Assembly (NCBI GenBank): GCA_945902075.1
Contig: CAMDMA010000001.1
Location: 62,001-126,000 of the forward strand
DNA length: 64,000 bases
Source: Candidatus Kuenenia stuttgartensis
GTDB lineage: Bacteria > Planctomycetota > Phycisphaerae > Phycisphaerales > SM1A02
Reading direction: 5' to 3'
This document shows, piece after piece, positions 1 to 8,846 of the stretch. Within the stretch, counting starts at the first letter, position 1; every line of letters starts with the position of its first letter. Made by a program: the position numbers and the translations under genes. The notes under the pieces are model-generated. The model ran no database searches. It was not told where the DNA came from and saw only the letters and a program-made list of their open reading frames with translations.

Positions 1-1865
1 GCGGGCCGTTTCTCCGCGATCTCGTGCCTGCGGTGGTGTCAAGCCTTGGTGGCGCGTTCCCCGAGTTGGTACCTGCAGCGAAGCGCGTTGCGCAACTGAT
101 CGAAGACGAAGAGATTCAGTTCGGAAAGACCCTTGAGCGTGGACTCGCGCTGTTTGCTGACGCCGCTCTGCGTGTGAAAAAAGTTGGCGGAAACACGATC
201 TCTGCGGAGGATGCATTCCGGCTGCATGACACTTCGGGCTTCCCGATCGACCTCACGCAAGTGATGGCTGAGGAGGCGGGCATGACCGTTGATGTCGCCG
301 GCTACGAGGCGTTGATGGAGTCCGCGCGCGAGCGCAGCCGAAGTGTCGGCGGCGGTGCAGAGGGCATGCACTTCCCGCCCGATGCGATTGCGAAACTCGA
401 GGAACTCTCGATCAAGCCAACCGACGACCACGGCAAGTTTGCGGGCAAACCGACGAACGCCACCATCATGGCGATTTGGAATGGACGCAACTTCGACCAA
501 CACGTTGAGGCTGACAGTTCGAACATGCTCGCGTTCGTCTTTGATCGCACGCCGATGTACGCGGAGATGGGCGGACAAGTTGCCGATCATGGCTCCTTCC
601 GCACCGACCGCGCCCACTCGCATGGAAGCGAGATTGAGCGCTCAAGTGGTGGCAATGCTGTGCTTGAAATCACCGATGTGCAGCGCGCGGGCAACTATGT
701 GCTTCACATCGGGCGCGTCACCCACGGCCGACTTGCGTGTGGCGAGATGGGTCAGCTCATGCTCGCGCGCGATCGTCGTGATGCGATACGCGCAAACCAC
801 AGCGCAACGCACGCACTCAACTTCGCGCTGCGCGCGGTTGCAGGCGAAGATGTTGAGCAGAAGGGTTCGCTCGTCGATGACGAGAAGCTGCGCTTCGACT
901 ATGCCGCGAAAAGTGCGCTTTCTCTCGAACAAATCGCCGAAGTTGAGCGACGCGTCAACGCCTCGATCCACGCAAACGATGTGGTCGATGCACGCGAAGT
1001 CCCGCTCGGCGTGGCGCGTGGAATCAATGGTGTACGCGCTGTATTTGGCGAGCGCTACCCCGATCCAGTTCGCGTCGTATCGATCGGCGCCACCGTCGCG
1101 GAATTGGTCTCGAAGCCTGACAACGCGAAGTGGAAAGAACTTTCGATTGAATTTTGTGGCGGCACACATGTTGGATCGATGGGCGAAGCAAAACGCTTCG
1201 TACTCGTCAGTGAAGGTGGTCTTGCCGCAGGTGTCCGTCGCGTGATCGCACTCACGGGTGCGCGCGCAATTGCCGCGCAGATGGCGGCCGACGGATTTGC
1301 AGCGCGCATGAAGGACGCGATGCGGCTCGAAGGTGACGCACTCGTTTCGGAAATGACGGACATCGCAAAGTTGATGGAAGCGCTCGAAATCGGCGCAGTC
1401 GCGCGCGCGGAGCTTGACCGGGCGATGGATCCGCTCCGAGAGAAGGCGAAGTCTGCGCGCAAGCAAGCTGAGGGTGCCGCACGCGAACTCGCCGTTGCAC
1501 AGGTGCGCGAGCTCGTCGAGGCACACACCGCGCGCGGAAGTTCGCCACTCGTCGCCATGATCAACGGAGCAGATGCGCCAGCACTGCTCGCCGCGATTGA
1601 TGCAGCCCGCGCGAAGCTCACCGAAACACCGATCCTTCTCATCTCGCCCGATTTTGAAGGCGGAAAGGTCGCAATCGCAGCCACCTGCCCAAAGAGTGCA
1701 AATGAAAAGGGCTTAAAAGCAGGCGATTGGGTGAAGGCTGCGGCGCAAGCCTGCGGCGGCGCCGGCGGCGGACGACCAGACACGGCGCAAGCTGGTGGTA
1801 AAGACCCAAGCAAGACACGCGAGGCGCTCGATGCGGCGATCGCATTCGCGTCGGGGAAGGTGTGA
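1..1865 (+). CDS. alaS: Alanine--tRNA ligase, C-terminal part (5' truncated by window edge)
   Basis: Charges tRNA-Ala with alanine and hydrolyses mischarged Ser/Gly-tRNA-Ala in its editing domain. The frame is open from base 3 (GPFLRDLVPAVV...), so the catalytic N-terminus lies left of the window; the GTG at 24 in the ORF track is an internal valine. In track numbering, the editing-domain zinc motifs HSATH (about 259-263) and CGGTH (about 378-382) are both present. The TPMYAEMGGQ segment (about 176-185) and a glycine-rich C-Ala-type tail (GGAGGGRPDTAQAGG) are typical of the family. The stop codon overlaps the next gene by 4 bp (GTGA), implying translational coupling. No damage is visible in the part shown. 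Confidence 0.97.
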   Translation, partial: GPFLRDLVPAVVSSLGGAFPELVPAAKRVAQLIEDEEIQFGKTLERGLALFADAALRVKKVGGNTISAEDAFRLHDTSGFPIDLTQVMAEEAGMTVDVAGYEALMESARERSRSVGGGAEGMHFPPDAIAKLEELSIKPTDDHGKFAGKPTNATIMAIWNGRNFDQHVEADSSNMLAFVFDRTPMYAEMGGQVADHGSFRTDRAHSHGSEIERSSGGNAVLEITDVQRAGNYVLHIGRVTHGRLACGEMGQLMLARDRRDAIRANHSATHALNFALRAVAGEDVEQKGSLVDDEKLRFDYAAKSALSLEQIAEVERRVNASIHANDVVDAREVPLGVARGINGVRAVFGERYPDPVRVVSIGATVAELVSKPDNAKWKELSIEFCGGTHVGSMGEAKRFVLVSEGGLAAGVRRVIALTGARAIAAQMAADGFAARMKDAMRLEGDALVSEMTDIAKLMEALEIGAVARAELDRAMDPLREKAKSARKQAEGAARELAVAQVRELVEAHTARGSSPLVAMINGADAPALLAAIDAARAKLTETPILLISPDFEGGKVAIAATCPKSANEKGLKAGDWVKAAAQACGGAGGGRPDTAQAGGKDPSKTREALDAAIAFASGKV

Positions 1866-2458
1866 TCGAGGCGGCGACGCTCCCCGAACGCACGCTCCTC
1901 GCTGCCGCAGTCGCCAATGTGCGTCTGCACGGGATGGAGCCGTGGGGATTGCACGGGCTCGCGCACTGGTGGCGCGTGCGGCACAACGGATTGCTTGTTG
2001 CCGACGCGATGGGTGCGAGCTCGCGCGTCGTGAAACTTTTCGCGATCTTCCATGATTCGCACCGCGCGGATGACAACGAAGATCCCGAGCACGGCCCACG
2101 CGCGGCCGCGTGGCTTGAGCGCGTGCGCGCGGGCGACACGACTGCGCATGGCGCGTGCGCTGCGACCATCGACACGATTCGCGCAGTCACTGCCGCTGAG
2201 TTTGACGCGCTCCACGCGGCGTGCGAACTGCACACGCGCGCGCTCCATCACCACGATCCGTCGGTCGCGGCGTGCTTCGTCGCCGATCGACTTGATCTCT
2301 CGCGCGTCGGCTTCCGCCCCGATCCGAAGCGCATGCCTGCGCCAGATCGGCTTCTCAGCAACGATTTCATCGACGCGGCCATCACGCGCGAGCGCGCCGG
2401 GCTTGATTGGCCGGGCGGCGGCGAGATCGAGTCGGTGTGGGGCGTGCGGCCAGCGTGA
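1862..2458 (+). CDS. HD-domain protein of unknown substrate, coupled to alaS
   Basis: 198 aa, starting at a GTG that overlaps the alaS stop (GTGA). The arrangement HGLAHWWRV (His 35), FHDSHR (His-Asp about 64-65), EHG (about 77) and a later FVADRLD acidic site matches the metal-binding pattern of HD-superfamily phosphohydrolases. No partner domain, signal peptide or membrane segment is seen, so it is probably a small cytoplasmic metal-dependent phosphohydrolase. The substrate cannot be read from the sequence. Coupling to alaS suggests co-expression with translation genes but does not prove a functional link. Confidence 0.75.
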   Translation: MIEAATLPERTLLAAAVANVRLHGMEPWGLHGLAHWWRVRHNGLLVADAMGASSRVVKLFAIFHDSHRADDNEDPEHGPRAAAWLERVRAGDTTAHGACAATIDTIRAVTAAEFDALHAACELHTRALHHHDPSVAACFVADRLDLSRVGFRPDPKRMPAPDRLLSNDFIDAAITRERAGLDWPGGGEIESVWGVRPA

Positions 2459-2683
2459 GGCGGGTCTCGAGGGATTTTGAGGGGGTTCTGAACACCTCGA
2501 AGTCCCTCAAAGTTGTAGAGCGCTCAACGAATCCGGCATCGACAGACAACACCAACATCGTCGTGCGAGGAGTGCTCGCGCGCGACAGTGGCGGCGGACA
2601 TCCTGCAAACGCCGCTTGATGGGAGGAATCTGATTTCTCGCGCAGAGGCCCATGCGCAGGAAAGGTGGCCCCGCCTCCTCGCA

Positions 2684-2689
2684 TACATT
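2684..2689 (+). promoter_or_regulatory. Candidate -10 element (TACATT) 6 nt before the acs ATG
   Basis: TACATT is followed by CCGCGG and ATG at 2696. A start site 6-7 nt downstream of a -10 hexamer would fall on the ATG, so the mRNA would be leaderless. No convincing -35 is visible. The same spacing recurs at several other genes in this window. Confidence 0.4.
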
Positions 2690-2695
2690 CCGCGG

Positions 2696-4714
2696 ATGGC
2701 CGATCCGCACACCACTTCGAATGCCAACTCTCCTGTTCAATCACTTCTGAAGGAAGACCGCATCTTCCCGCCCACCGCAGCGCAAGCCACCGCACTCGGC
2801 GGCGCGTGGTGTGCGTCGATGGACGAGTACCGCACACGCCACGCGCGTTCGATCGCAGATCCCGAGGGTTTCTGGAGCGAGGTCGCACAGGACTTGGATT
2901 GGTTCACGCCATGGTCAAAGGTGCTCGAGTGGAACTGCCCTGATGCCAAGTGGTTTGTCGACGCAAAAACGAACATCTGTCATAACGCGCTTGACCGCCA
3001 TGTACTTGCTGGTCACGGTCACGAGGTCGGCATCATCTGGGAAGGCGAGCCGAAACGGGAGAATGGCACACCCGAGGTCAAGCACCTCTCCTATGGCGAA
3101 CTACTCGAAGAAGTGTGCCGCTGCTCAAACGCACTGAAATCACTCGGCGTGAAAAAAGGCGATGTTGTCACACTCTATATGGGCATGGTGCCGGAGCTCG
3201 CGATCGCGATGCTTGCGTGTGCCCGTATCGGCGCAGCGCACAGCGTGATCTTCGGCGGGTTTCCTGCGCCCGCGATCGTCGATCGCATGCTTGATGCAAA
3301 ATCTGGCGTGATTGTGACCTGCGATGGTGCGTGGCGACGAGGGCAGGTTGTGCCTCTCAAGAAGAATGTTGACGAGGCCATTGCGCTCCTCTCCGCGCAG
3401 AATCACAAGGTTGAGCACTGCATCGTGCTGCATCGCACGAAGAATCAAATCGACTGGCACGCCGGCCGCGACCACGCGTGGCATGAGCTTGTCGGCGCGC
3501 AGAGCGACGAGTGCGACTGCGAGCCGATGGATTCAGAGGACCTCCTCTTCCTCCTCTACACCTCAGGCTCGACGGGAAAACCGAAGGGAATTCGCCACAC
3601 CATCGGCGGCTACATGGTCTACACCGCGTACACCGCGCAGCAGACATTCAGTTTGCGTGCTGGCGCAGGCCAAGTCTACTGGTGCACCGCCGACATCGGC
3701 TGGGTCACTGGTCACTCCTATATCGTCTACGGAATTCTCCCAAACCGTGTGCCCTCGCTTATGTACGAAGGCGCGCCAAACTTCCCCGGCGATGATCGAT
3801 TTTGGGAGATGGTTTCGCGTCATCACGTCACGCACTTCTACACCGCGCCGACTGCAATCCGCGCCTTCATGAAGTGGGGCGACGAACATCCCGCAAAGCA
3901 CGATCTTTCGAGTCTCAAGGTGCTCGGTACCGTCGGTGAACCGATTAACCCTGAGGCGTGGATGTGGTACCACCAAAACATCGGTGGCTCGAAATGTCCA
4001 ATCGTGGACACCTTCTGGCAAACTGAAACTGGCGGACATGTCCTCACGCCACTCGCCTGTACGACGCCGACCGTACCTGGCTCATGCACGCTTCCGTTCT
4101 TCGGGATTGATGCTGCAGTTGTCGATGAAAACGGTGTCGAAGTTCCGGCAAATTGCGGCGGGCTCCTCGTCATTCGAAAACCTTGGCCGGCAATGCTTCG
4201 CGGGATCCATGGCGATCGCGCGCGGTTCATCGAAACGTACTGGTCGCGCGTCAAAGGCATGTACCTCGCTGGCGACGGCGCGCGGCGCGACGAACGCGGC
4301 TACTTCTGGATCATGGGCCGTATCGACGACGTCCTCAATGTCTCCGGTCACCGGCTCGGCACCATGGAAGTCGAAAGCGCCTTGGTTTCGCACGAAGCGG
4401 TTGTCGAGGCGGCGGTCGTTGGTATGCCGCACGACATCAAGGGCACGGGAATCGCCGCGTTTGTTTCGCTTGGGCCACATGCAACGCCGAGCGACGAGCT
4501 AAAGGCAGCACTACGCGAACATGTTTCTGGTGTCCTTGGTCCGATCGCAAAGCCAGACATGATTCGCTTCACCCAAGCGCTTCCGAAAACGCGCTCAGGA
4601 AAAATCATGCGACGCCTGCTGCGCGACGTCGCCGCAGGTCGCGATTCAAAGCAAGACACCACCACGCTCGAGGACTTGAATGTGCTCGCCGCGCTCCGCG
4701 GAAATGAGGAATGA
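2696..4714 (+). CDS. acsA: Acetyl-CoA synthetase (AMP-forming)
   Basis: Activates acetate to acetyl-CoA via acetyl-adenylate. About 672 aa from the ATG at 2696, close to the usual 650; the track's GTG at 2588 would add 36 atypical residues. Motifs seen: P-loop-like YTSGSTGKPKG (about 285), WQTETGG (about 437), the hinge region around YLAGDGARRDERGYFWIMGR, and the C-terminal acetylation-target lysine in TRSGKIMRRLLR (about 636). The WCTADIGWVTGHSYIVYG segment contains the tryptophan typical of acetyl- rather than longer-chain-specific enzymes. A TACATT hexamer 6 nt upstream of this ATG supports the start. It overlaps mntR by 4 bp (ATGA), so the two are probably co-translated. Confidence 0.93.
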   Translation: MADPHTTSNANSPVQSLLKEDRIFPPTAAQATALGGAWCASMDEYRTRHARSIADPEGFWSEVAQDLDWFTPWSKVLEWNCPDAKWFVDAKTNICHNALDRHVLAGHGHEVGIIWEGEPKRENGTPEVKHLSYGELLEEVCRCSNALKSLGVKKGDVVTLYMGMVPELAIAMLACARIGAAHSVIFGGFPAPAIVDRMLDAKSGVIVTCDGAWRRGQVVPLKKNVDEAIALLSAQNHKVEHCIVLHRTKNQIDWHAGRDHAWHELVGAQSDECDCEPMDSEDLLFLLYTSGSTGKPKGIRHTIGGYMVYTAYTAQQTFSLRAGAGQVYWCTADIGWVTGHSYIVYGILPNRVPSLMYEGAPNFPGDDRFWEMVSRHHVTHFYTAPTAIRAFMKWGDEHPAKHDLSSLKVLGTVGEPINPEAWMWYHQNIGGSKCPIVDTFWQTETGGHVLTPLACTTPTVPGSCTLPFFGIDAAVVDENGVEVPANCGGLLVIRKPWPAMLRGIHGDRARFIETYWSRVKGMYLAGDGARRDERGYFWIMGRIDDVLNVSGHRLGTMEVESALVSHEAVVEAAVVGMPHDIKGTGIAAFVSLGPHATPSDELKAALREHVSGVLGPIAKPDMIRFTQALPKTRSGKIMRRLLRDVAAGRDSKQDTTTLEDLNVLAALRGNEE

Positions 4715-5229
4715 ACTCAATGGCCGCGAAGAAGGCAACGAAGAAGGCCACCACAAAGTCCACGACAAAGGCCCCGACAAAGGCCCCGATAAAGGCCCCG
4801 AGGACGCCGGCTGTGCGTGCCGTCAAGACCGCGACTTCAGCGGAGCACCACCGAACGCTTCGAAAGCAGCACGAATCGGAGGCTGCACAAGATTATTGCG
4901 AAGTCATCGCGGAACTACTTGATTCAGGCGTCGAAGCACGCGTCGGCCGCATCGCCGAACGCTTCGGCCTCTCTCATGTCACCGTCAGCCGAGTCGTCCG
5001 ACGCCTTGCGAGCGAAGGCTTTGTCGATGCGCGGCCGCACCGCCCACTTCGCCTGACACGCACCGGGGAAGCACTCGCGGCGGAAGCCCGGGCGCGTCAT
5101 GAAGTAGTGCTTGCGTTTCTACGAGCACTGGGTGTCGATGAACGCACCGCGCACGCCGATGCGGAAGGCATTGAGCACCACGTTTCACCAGCCACCCTCC
5201 GGGCAATGGCCCGTTTTGCATCGAAATGA
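4711..5229 (+). CDS. mntR: Manganese-responsive regulator, MntR (DtxR) family, with Lys/Ala-rich N-terminal tail
   Basis: 172-aa metal-dependent repressor. Residues about 1-45 are a Lys/Ala/Thr/Pro-rich tail encoded by short tandem repeats. A winged helix-turn-helix follows (RIAERFGLSHVTVSRVVRRL, about 80-99) and then the dimer/metal domain. By alignment from memory to B. subtilis MntR, all six metal ligands are kept: Asp61, Glu64, His130, Glu152, Glu155, His156 (the DAEGIEHHV block). The Asp at the first position is the manganese-type choice. The likely target is the paired palindrome directly downstream, in front of the metal ABC importer. An alternative start is ATG 4720. It overlaps acs by ATGA. 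Confidence 0.88.
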   Translation: MNSMAAKKATKKATTKSTTKAPTKAPIKAPRTPAVRAVKTATSAEHHRTLRKQHESEAAQDYCEVIAELLDSGVEARVGRIAERFGLSHVTVSRVVRRLASEGFVDARPHRPLRLTRTGEALAAEARARHEVVLAFLRALGVDERTAHADAEGIEHHVSPATLRAMARFASK

Positions 5230-5303
5230 TGACGTTTCGCTCGCTGCGCATGCATCCCCAATCCGGTGTCCCTGTGATTCTCGGTATTTCGAATCGAAAC
5301 CGG

Positions 5304-5335
5304 TGTAGCAAACGCTACATGTAGCGTACGCTACA
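5304..5335 (+). promoter_or_regulatory. Tandem palindromic operator, probable MntR box, upstream of the metal importer
   Basis: Two abutting 16-bp palindromes: TGTAGCAAACGCTACA (5304-5319, imperfect only at its centre) and TGTAGCGTACGCTACA (5320-5335, perfect). The core TAGC-N4-GCTA matches the core of the E. coli MntR box as I recall it. The pair ends 4 bp before the ATG at 5340, so bound repressor would cover the promoter and start region. Confidence 0.75.
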
Positions 5336-5339
5336 ACCC

Positions 5340-6311
5340 ATGCTTCGCACGGTCCCCTTTGTCGGCATCTTCGCCGCGGTCATTCTCGTGTTTGTCGCTG
5401 GCTGCGGCGGCTCAAGCCCGCAACCGACGACTACCGCCGGTGGGGACAGCCGACCAGCTCGCGAGAAGTTGTTGATTGTCTGCACGACTCCGATGGTCGG
5501 TGACGTCGTGCGCGCGGTCGCTGGAGATCGCGCCGAAATCGTGACCCTGCTCGGGCCAGGAGTCGATCCACATCTTTGGTCACCAACGCGTTCCGATGTC
5601 CTGCAGATTCTTGGGGCAGACGCAGTCTTTCTCAGTGGTCTCATGCTTGAGGGTCGCGCGGGCGATTCGTTCGCGCGCGTAGGGCAGAGCGGCCGTCCGG
5701 TCGTCCGCATTGCAGAGTCATTGCCGAAATCAGACCTCCTTCTTGATGTCGCGAACTCATCGCACTTCGATCCGCACGTTTGGATGGACCCCATTCTTTG
5801 GGCGAAAACTGCCACTTCGGTTCGCGATGCACTGTCGACCATCGATCCTGACGGGAAAGACACGTTCGCGACGAACACCGCCGCATTCGAAGCCGAAGCT
5901 GCAAAACTCGACAGCGCTTGCGCGCTCGCTGTCGGATCGATTCCCTTCGCCCAGCGCATGCTCGTTACTGCACATGATGCGTTTGGCTACTTCGGTCGTC
6001 GCTATGGGCTTGAGGTGCGCGGAATCCAGGGAATTTCGACTGAAAGTGAAGCATCGATCGCCGACATCGAACGACTCGTGAACGAGATCTGCGAGCGACG
6101 TGTACCTACTGTATTCGTCGAAACCACAGTGACCGATCGTGCCGTGCGGGCGCTTGTTGAAGGCTGCGCGGCGCGCGGACACGAGGTTCAAATCGGAGAC
6201 GCTCTCTACTCTGATTCGCTCGGCCGCGGAGGTTCCCCCGAAGGAACCTGGATTGGCATGGTGCGCCACAACGCGAAATCGATTGCCAATGGACTGGGAG
6301 GGAGAGGATGA
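5340..6311 (+). CDS. Metal ABC transporter substrate-binding lipoprotein (ZnuA/TroA/MntC family)
   Basis: Captures Mn2+ or Zn2+ outside the inner membrane and delivers it to the permease. 323 aa with a lipoprotein signal peptide (hydrophobic core about 5-20, lipobox VAGC with Cys22). Cluster A-I ligands can be assigned: His78 (GVDPHLW), His146 (FDPHVWMD), His212 (TAHDAFGYFGRRYG) and Asp292 (YSDSLG). The third ligand is His, as in TroA/ZnuA, not the Glu of PsaA/MntC, so the protein alone does not settle Mn versus Zn. The MntR neighbour and operator favour Mn. No His-rich loop is present. There is no room for a Shine-Dalgarno between operator and ATG. It overlaps the ATPase gene by ATGA. Confidence 0.9.
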   Translation: MLRTVPFVGIFAAVILVFVAGCGGSSPQPTTTAGGDSRPAREKLLIVCTTPMVGDVVRAVAGDRAEIVTLLGPGVDPHLWSPTRSDVLQILGADAVFLSGLMLEGRAGDSFARVGQSGRPVVRIAESLPKSDLLLDVANSSHFDPHVWMDPILWAKTATSVRDALSTIDPDGKDTFATNTAAFEAEAAKLDSACALAVGSIPFAQRMLVTAHDAFGYFGRRYGLEVRGIQGISTESEASIADIERLVNEICERRVPTVFVETTVTDRAVRALVEGCAARGHEVQIGDALYSDSLGRGGSPEGTWIGMVRHNAKSIANGLGGRG

Positions 6312-7105
6312 AAAAAATCACCAGCGCGCAAAAAGGCGGTGGGCGAGATCCGGTCAATTCCCCGCAGCGGAACAGTACTTTACCGCTTGAAGTGCGCGGT
6401 CTTTCCGCTGGTTACGGCGGCGAGCGTTCGGTCGTGCACGACATTGCATTTACACTCGCGCCATCAACGATGACAGCGCTCATCGGCCCGAACGGCGCAG
6501 GAAAAAGTACGCTACTCAAAGCGATTCTCGCGTTGCTTCCAGAATGTCACGCGGAGCGCATCGCGTTTTTCGGCACCGAGTTAAGTGCCGCTCGCGCGCG
6601 CGTCGCGTACATCCCGCAGCGTTCCGCGATCGATTGGAACTTTCCCGCGTCCGCGCTCGATGTCGTTGCGATGGGGCTCTACCGAAAACTTGGCTTTTTT
6701 CGCCGTGTTGGACGCGATGCGCGCGAGACCGCCCGTGCGGCGCTCGAGACAGTTGGCCTCGGTGCAGTGAGCACTGCTCCGATCAGCGAACTTTCCGGTG
6801 GTCAACAACAGCGCGTGCTCATTGCTCGCGCGCTCGCGCAAGATGCAGACCTGCTGATCCTGGATGAGCCATTCGCAAATGTTGATGCTCTCACCGAAGA
6901 GCGTATCGCCGAAGTACTGCGTGGATTACGTGATCGTGATCGCACAATCCTCGCCGTTCATCACGATCTTCGCAGTGTGCGGCGCCACTTTCACGATGTC
7001 ATGGTTCTCAACGGAAGCCTGCTTGCGAAAGGTACAGCGGTAGAGGTCATGACCGATGCTGTACTCGCAGAGGCATACGGCTTTCCCTTGGAGCGAAACG
7101 CGTGA
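6308..7105 (+). CDS. Metal ABC transporter ATP-binding protein
   Basis: 265-aa nucleotide-binding subunit of the manganese/zinc importer. Walker A GPNGAGKST, signature LSGGQQQR and Walker B LLILDEPF are intact, with a switch histidine in LAVHHD. The YIPQRSAIDWNFP segment is characteristic of the MntB/TroB/ZnuC branch. About 25 extra residues at the N-terminus (MKKITSAQKGGGRDP...) precede the ABC fold, so a later start is possible, but the ATGA overlap with the upstream gene supports the annotated ATG. It overlaps the first permease gene by GTGA. Confidence 0.92.
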   Translation: MKKITSAQKGGGRDPVNSPQRNSTLPLEVRGLSAGYGGERSVVHDIAFTLAPSTMTALIGPNGAGKSTLLKAILALLPECHAERIAFFGTELSAARARVAYIPQRSAIDWNFPASALDVVAMGLYRKLGFFRRVGRDARETARAALETVGLGAVSTAPISELSGGQQQRVLIARALAQDADLLILDEPFANVDALTEERIAEVLRGLRDRDRTILAVHHDLRSVRRHFHDVMVLNGSLLAKGTAVEVMTDAVLAEAYGFPLERNA

Positions 7106-7956
7106 ACCTCGGCGCGAACTCAATGCTGGTGTTTGCGGGCTGCACTGCGTTTGGTGCACTTGCTGGAACCGTCGGAACCTTCGTATTGGCGCGTCGGCGC
7201 GCACTGGTTGCCGATGTCGCTGGACACGCAACCCTTCCCGGTGTCTGTCTGGCATTCCTCGCCGGGGAAGCGTTCGGATTGAATGGTCGTACGCCCTGGC
7301 TTCTCCTTCTCGGCGGCGCCTCCACCGCATTGCTTGCCGCGTGGAGCATTCCGACGCTTGCGCAGCTTCGTCGACTCGGTTCGGACGGTGCGACCGCCGT
7401 GTCGCTCGCATTTTTCTTTGGTATCGGCGCAGTGCTGTTGTCGGTTGTTCAACTCCACGAATCGGGCGCGCAGGGCGGAATTCGGAAGTTGCTCTTCGGA
7501 AGCGCCGCCGCGATGACTTCCTCCGACGTCATCACGCTTACCACGCTCGCGGTAGCGACCGTCGCGGTTCTTGCGACCTTCTTCAAAGAGTTCGCGCTCG
7601 TAAGTTTCGACGAGCCGTTTGCAAAAGTCATGGGAGTTCCGGTACGAAAGCTTGACCTCGCACTCACAGCGCTGTTGGTTGCAACCGTCGTGGCCGGGCT
7701 TCAAGTCGCTGGAATTGTGCTCGTTGTCGCACTCATTCTTACACCAGCCGCCGCAGCGCGTCGATTTCGTGGCTCACTCACGAAGATCACCGTCATCGCT
7801 GCCACCATCGGTGCCGCAAGCGCAGCAGCTGGCGTCGCGCTCTCGCTTGTTGTCGATGGCCTTCCAACAGGGAGCGCGATGACCTTGGTCGCAACAGTGT
7901 TTTTTCTACTGACCATCGCGCGCCGGAACAACACACCGCCGGTGCAAGTCGCATGA
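7102..7956 (+). CDS. Metal ABC transporter permease (ABC-3 family), first of two
   Basis: 284-aa inner-membrane protein with about eight hydrophobic segments. The N-terminal LARRRALVADVAGHATLPG matches the conserved ABC-3 motif that contacts the ATPase, and FDEPFAKVMGVPV is the EAA-like coupling segment. The start is GTG, overlapping the ATPase stop (GTGA), and the end overlaps the next permease by ATGA. With the following gene it would form a heterodimeric channel, as in TroCD-type systems. Confidence 0.9.
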   Translation: MNLGANSMLVFAGCTAFGALAGTVGTFVLARRRALVADVAGHATLPGVCLAFLAGEAFGLNGRTPWLLLLGGASTALLAAWSIPTLAQLRRLGSDGATAVSLAFFFGIGAVLLSVVQLHESGAQGGIRKLLFGSAAAMTSSDVITLTTLAVATVAVLATFFKEFALVSFDEPFAKVMGVPVRKLDLALTALLVATVVAGLQVAGIVLVVALILTPAAAARRFRGSLTKITVIAATIGAASAAAGVALSLVVDGLPTGSAMTLVATVFFLLTIARRNNTPPVQVA

Positions 7957-8846
7957 ACGCCTTCTTGCACATCGATTTCCCGGCGCTGGCCGCTGCGCTC
8001 CTGGCTCTCGTTGGCTGTGGGACGCTCGGAAACTGGCTCGTGCTTCGGAAGGAAGCGATGACTGGCGATGCAATTGCGCACGCGGTGCTTCCTGGACTTG
8101 TCGCTGGTTTTCTCGTCACAGGAACGAGATCCGTCGCGGCAATGTTTCTTGGTGCGGCACTTGCAGGCGTCGGTGCAATTCTCCTTGCAGGTTGGGTGCG
8201 CGCTCGCACGAAAACTGGCGCTGCGGCCGCGCTCGGTATTGTCTTCACAGCATGCTTCGCACTTGGAGTCGCACTGCTCGAGACGCGGGGCGCACGACAA
8301 GTCGACCTTGATCCCGAGTGCGTCCTCTTTGGTTCGCTTGAAACGCTGTTTTATGTGGTGCCCGCAGAGGGCTCGTGGATCGCAGGTGTTCCGCGGGCGA
8401 TCTGGTCACTTGCGGCAGCGGCGTGCGTCGCGCTCACCTTTACCGCGATGTTCGCCAAGGAACTCACGCTGCTTTCATTTGACCGCGAATTCGCACGCTT
8501 TAGTGGCGTCGCGCCACGAGCACTCGAGCGCGCGCTTCTCATCGTTGTGTCCGCGTGCGTCGTGGCCAGCTTCGAAGCCGTAGGCAGCGTGCTTGTCATC
8601 GCTTTTCTCGCGTGCCCGGCACTCATCGCCGCCCCACACGCACGAAGCGTTCGCGGCCAGATCGCGCTGAGTCTTGCAGCTGGCGCTGCGATTGCGACTG
8701 GAGCCTATTTTCTCGCCGCATTCGCACCACAGCTCTTTGGTGCGCGATCTGCGCTCAATGCTGCGGGAATGATCTCCGCCGCGCTTGCTGCCGCTGTGCC
8801 GCTTTCACATATCGCGCGGAGTATGCTCAACCGCCGGAGGGCGTGA
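7953..8846 (+). CDS. Metal ABC transporter permease (ABC-3 family), second of two
   Basis: 297 aa, multi-spanning. It shares the ABC-3 signature near the N-terminus (LRKEAMTGDAIAHAVLPG) and the coupling motif FDREFARFSGVAP. It is last in the five-gene overlapping run from mntR through the importer. Its 3' end overlaps the oppositely oriented pseudopilin-like gene by 20 bp. It differs clearly from the first permease, so this is not a recent tandem duplication. Confidence 0.9.
   Translation: MNAFLHIDFPALAAALLALVGCGTLGNWLVLRKEAMTGDAIAHAVLPGLVAGFLVTGTRSVAAMFLGAALAGVGAILLAGWVRARTKTGAAAALGIVFTACFALGVALLETRGARQVDLDPECVLFGSLETLFYVVPAEGSWIAGVPRAIWSLAAAACVALTFTAMFAKELTLLSFDREFARFSGVAPRALERALLIVVSACVVASFEAVGSVLVIAFLACPALIAAPHARSVRGQIALSLAAGAAIATGAYFLAAFAPQLFGARSALNAAGMISAALAAAVPLSHIARSMLNRRRA

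Noticed and set aside
4605-4826. Minus-strand hydrophobic ORF (FVVDFVVAFFVAFFAA)
   Set aside because: Antisense of the Lys/Ala/Thr repeat at the mntR start; hydrophobicity is an artefact of the repeat.
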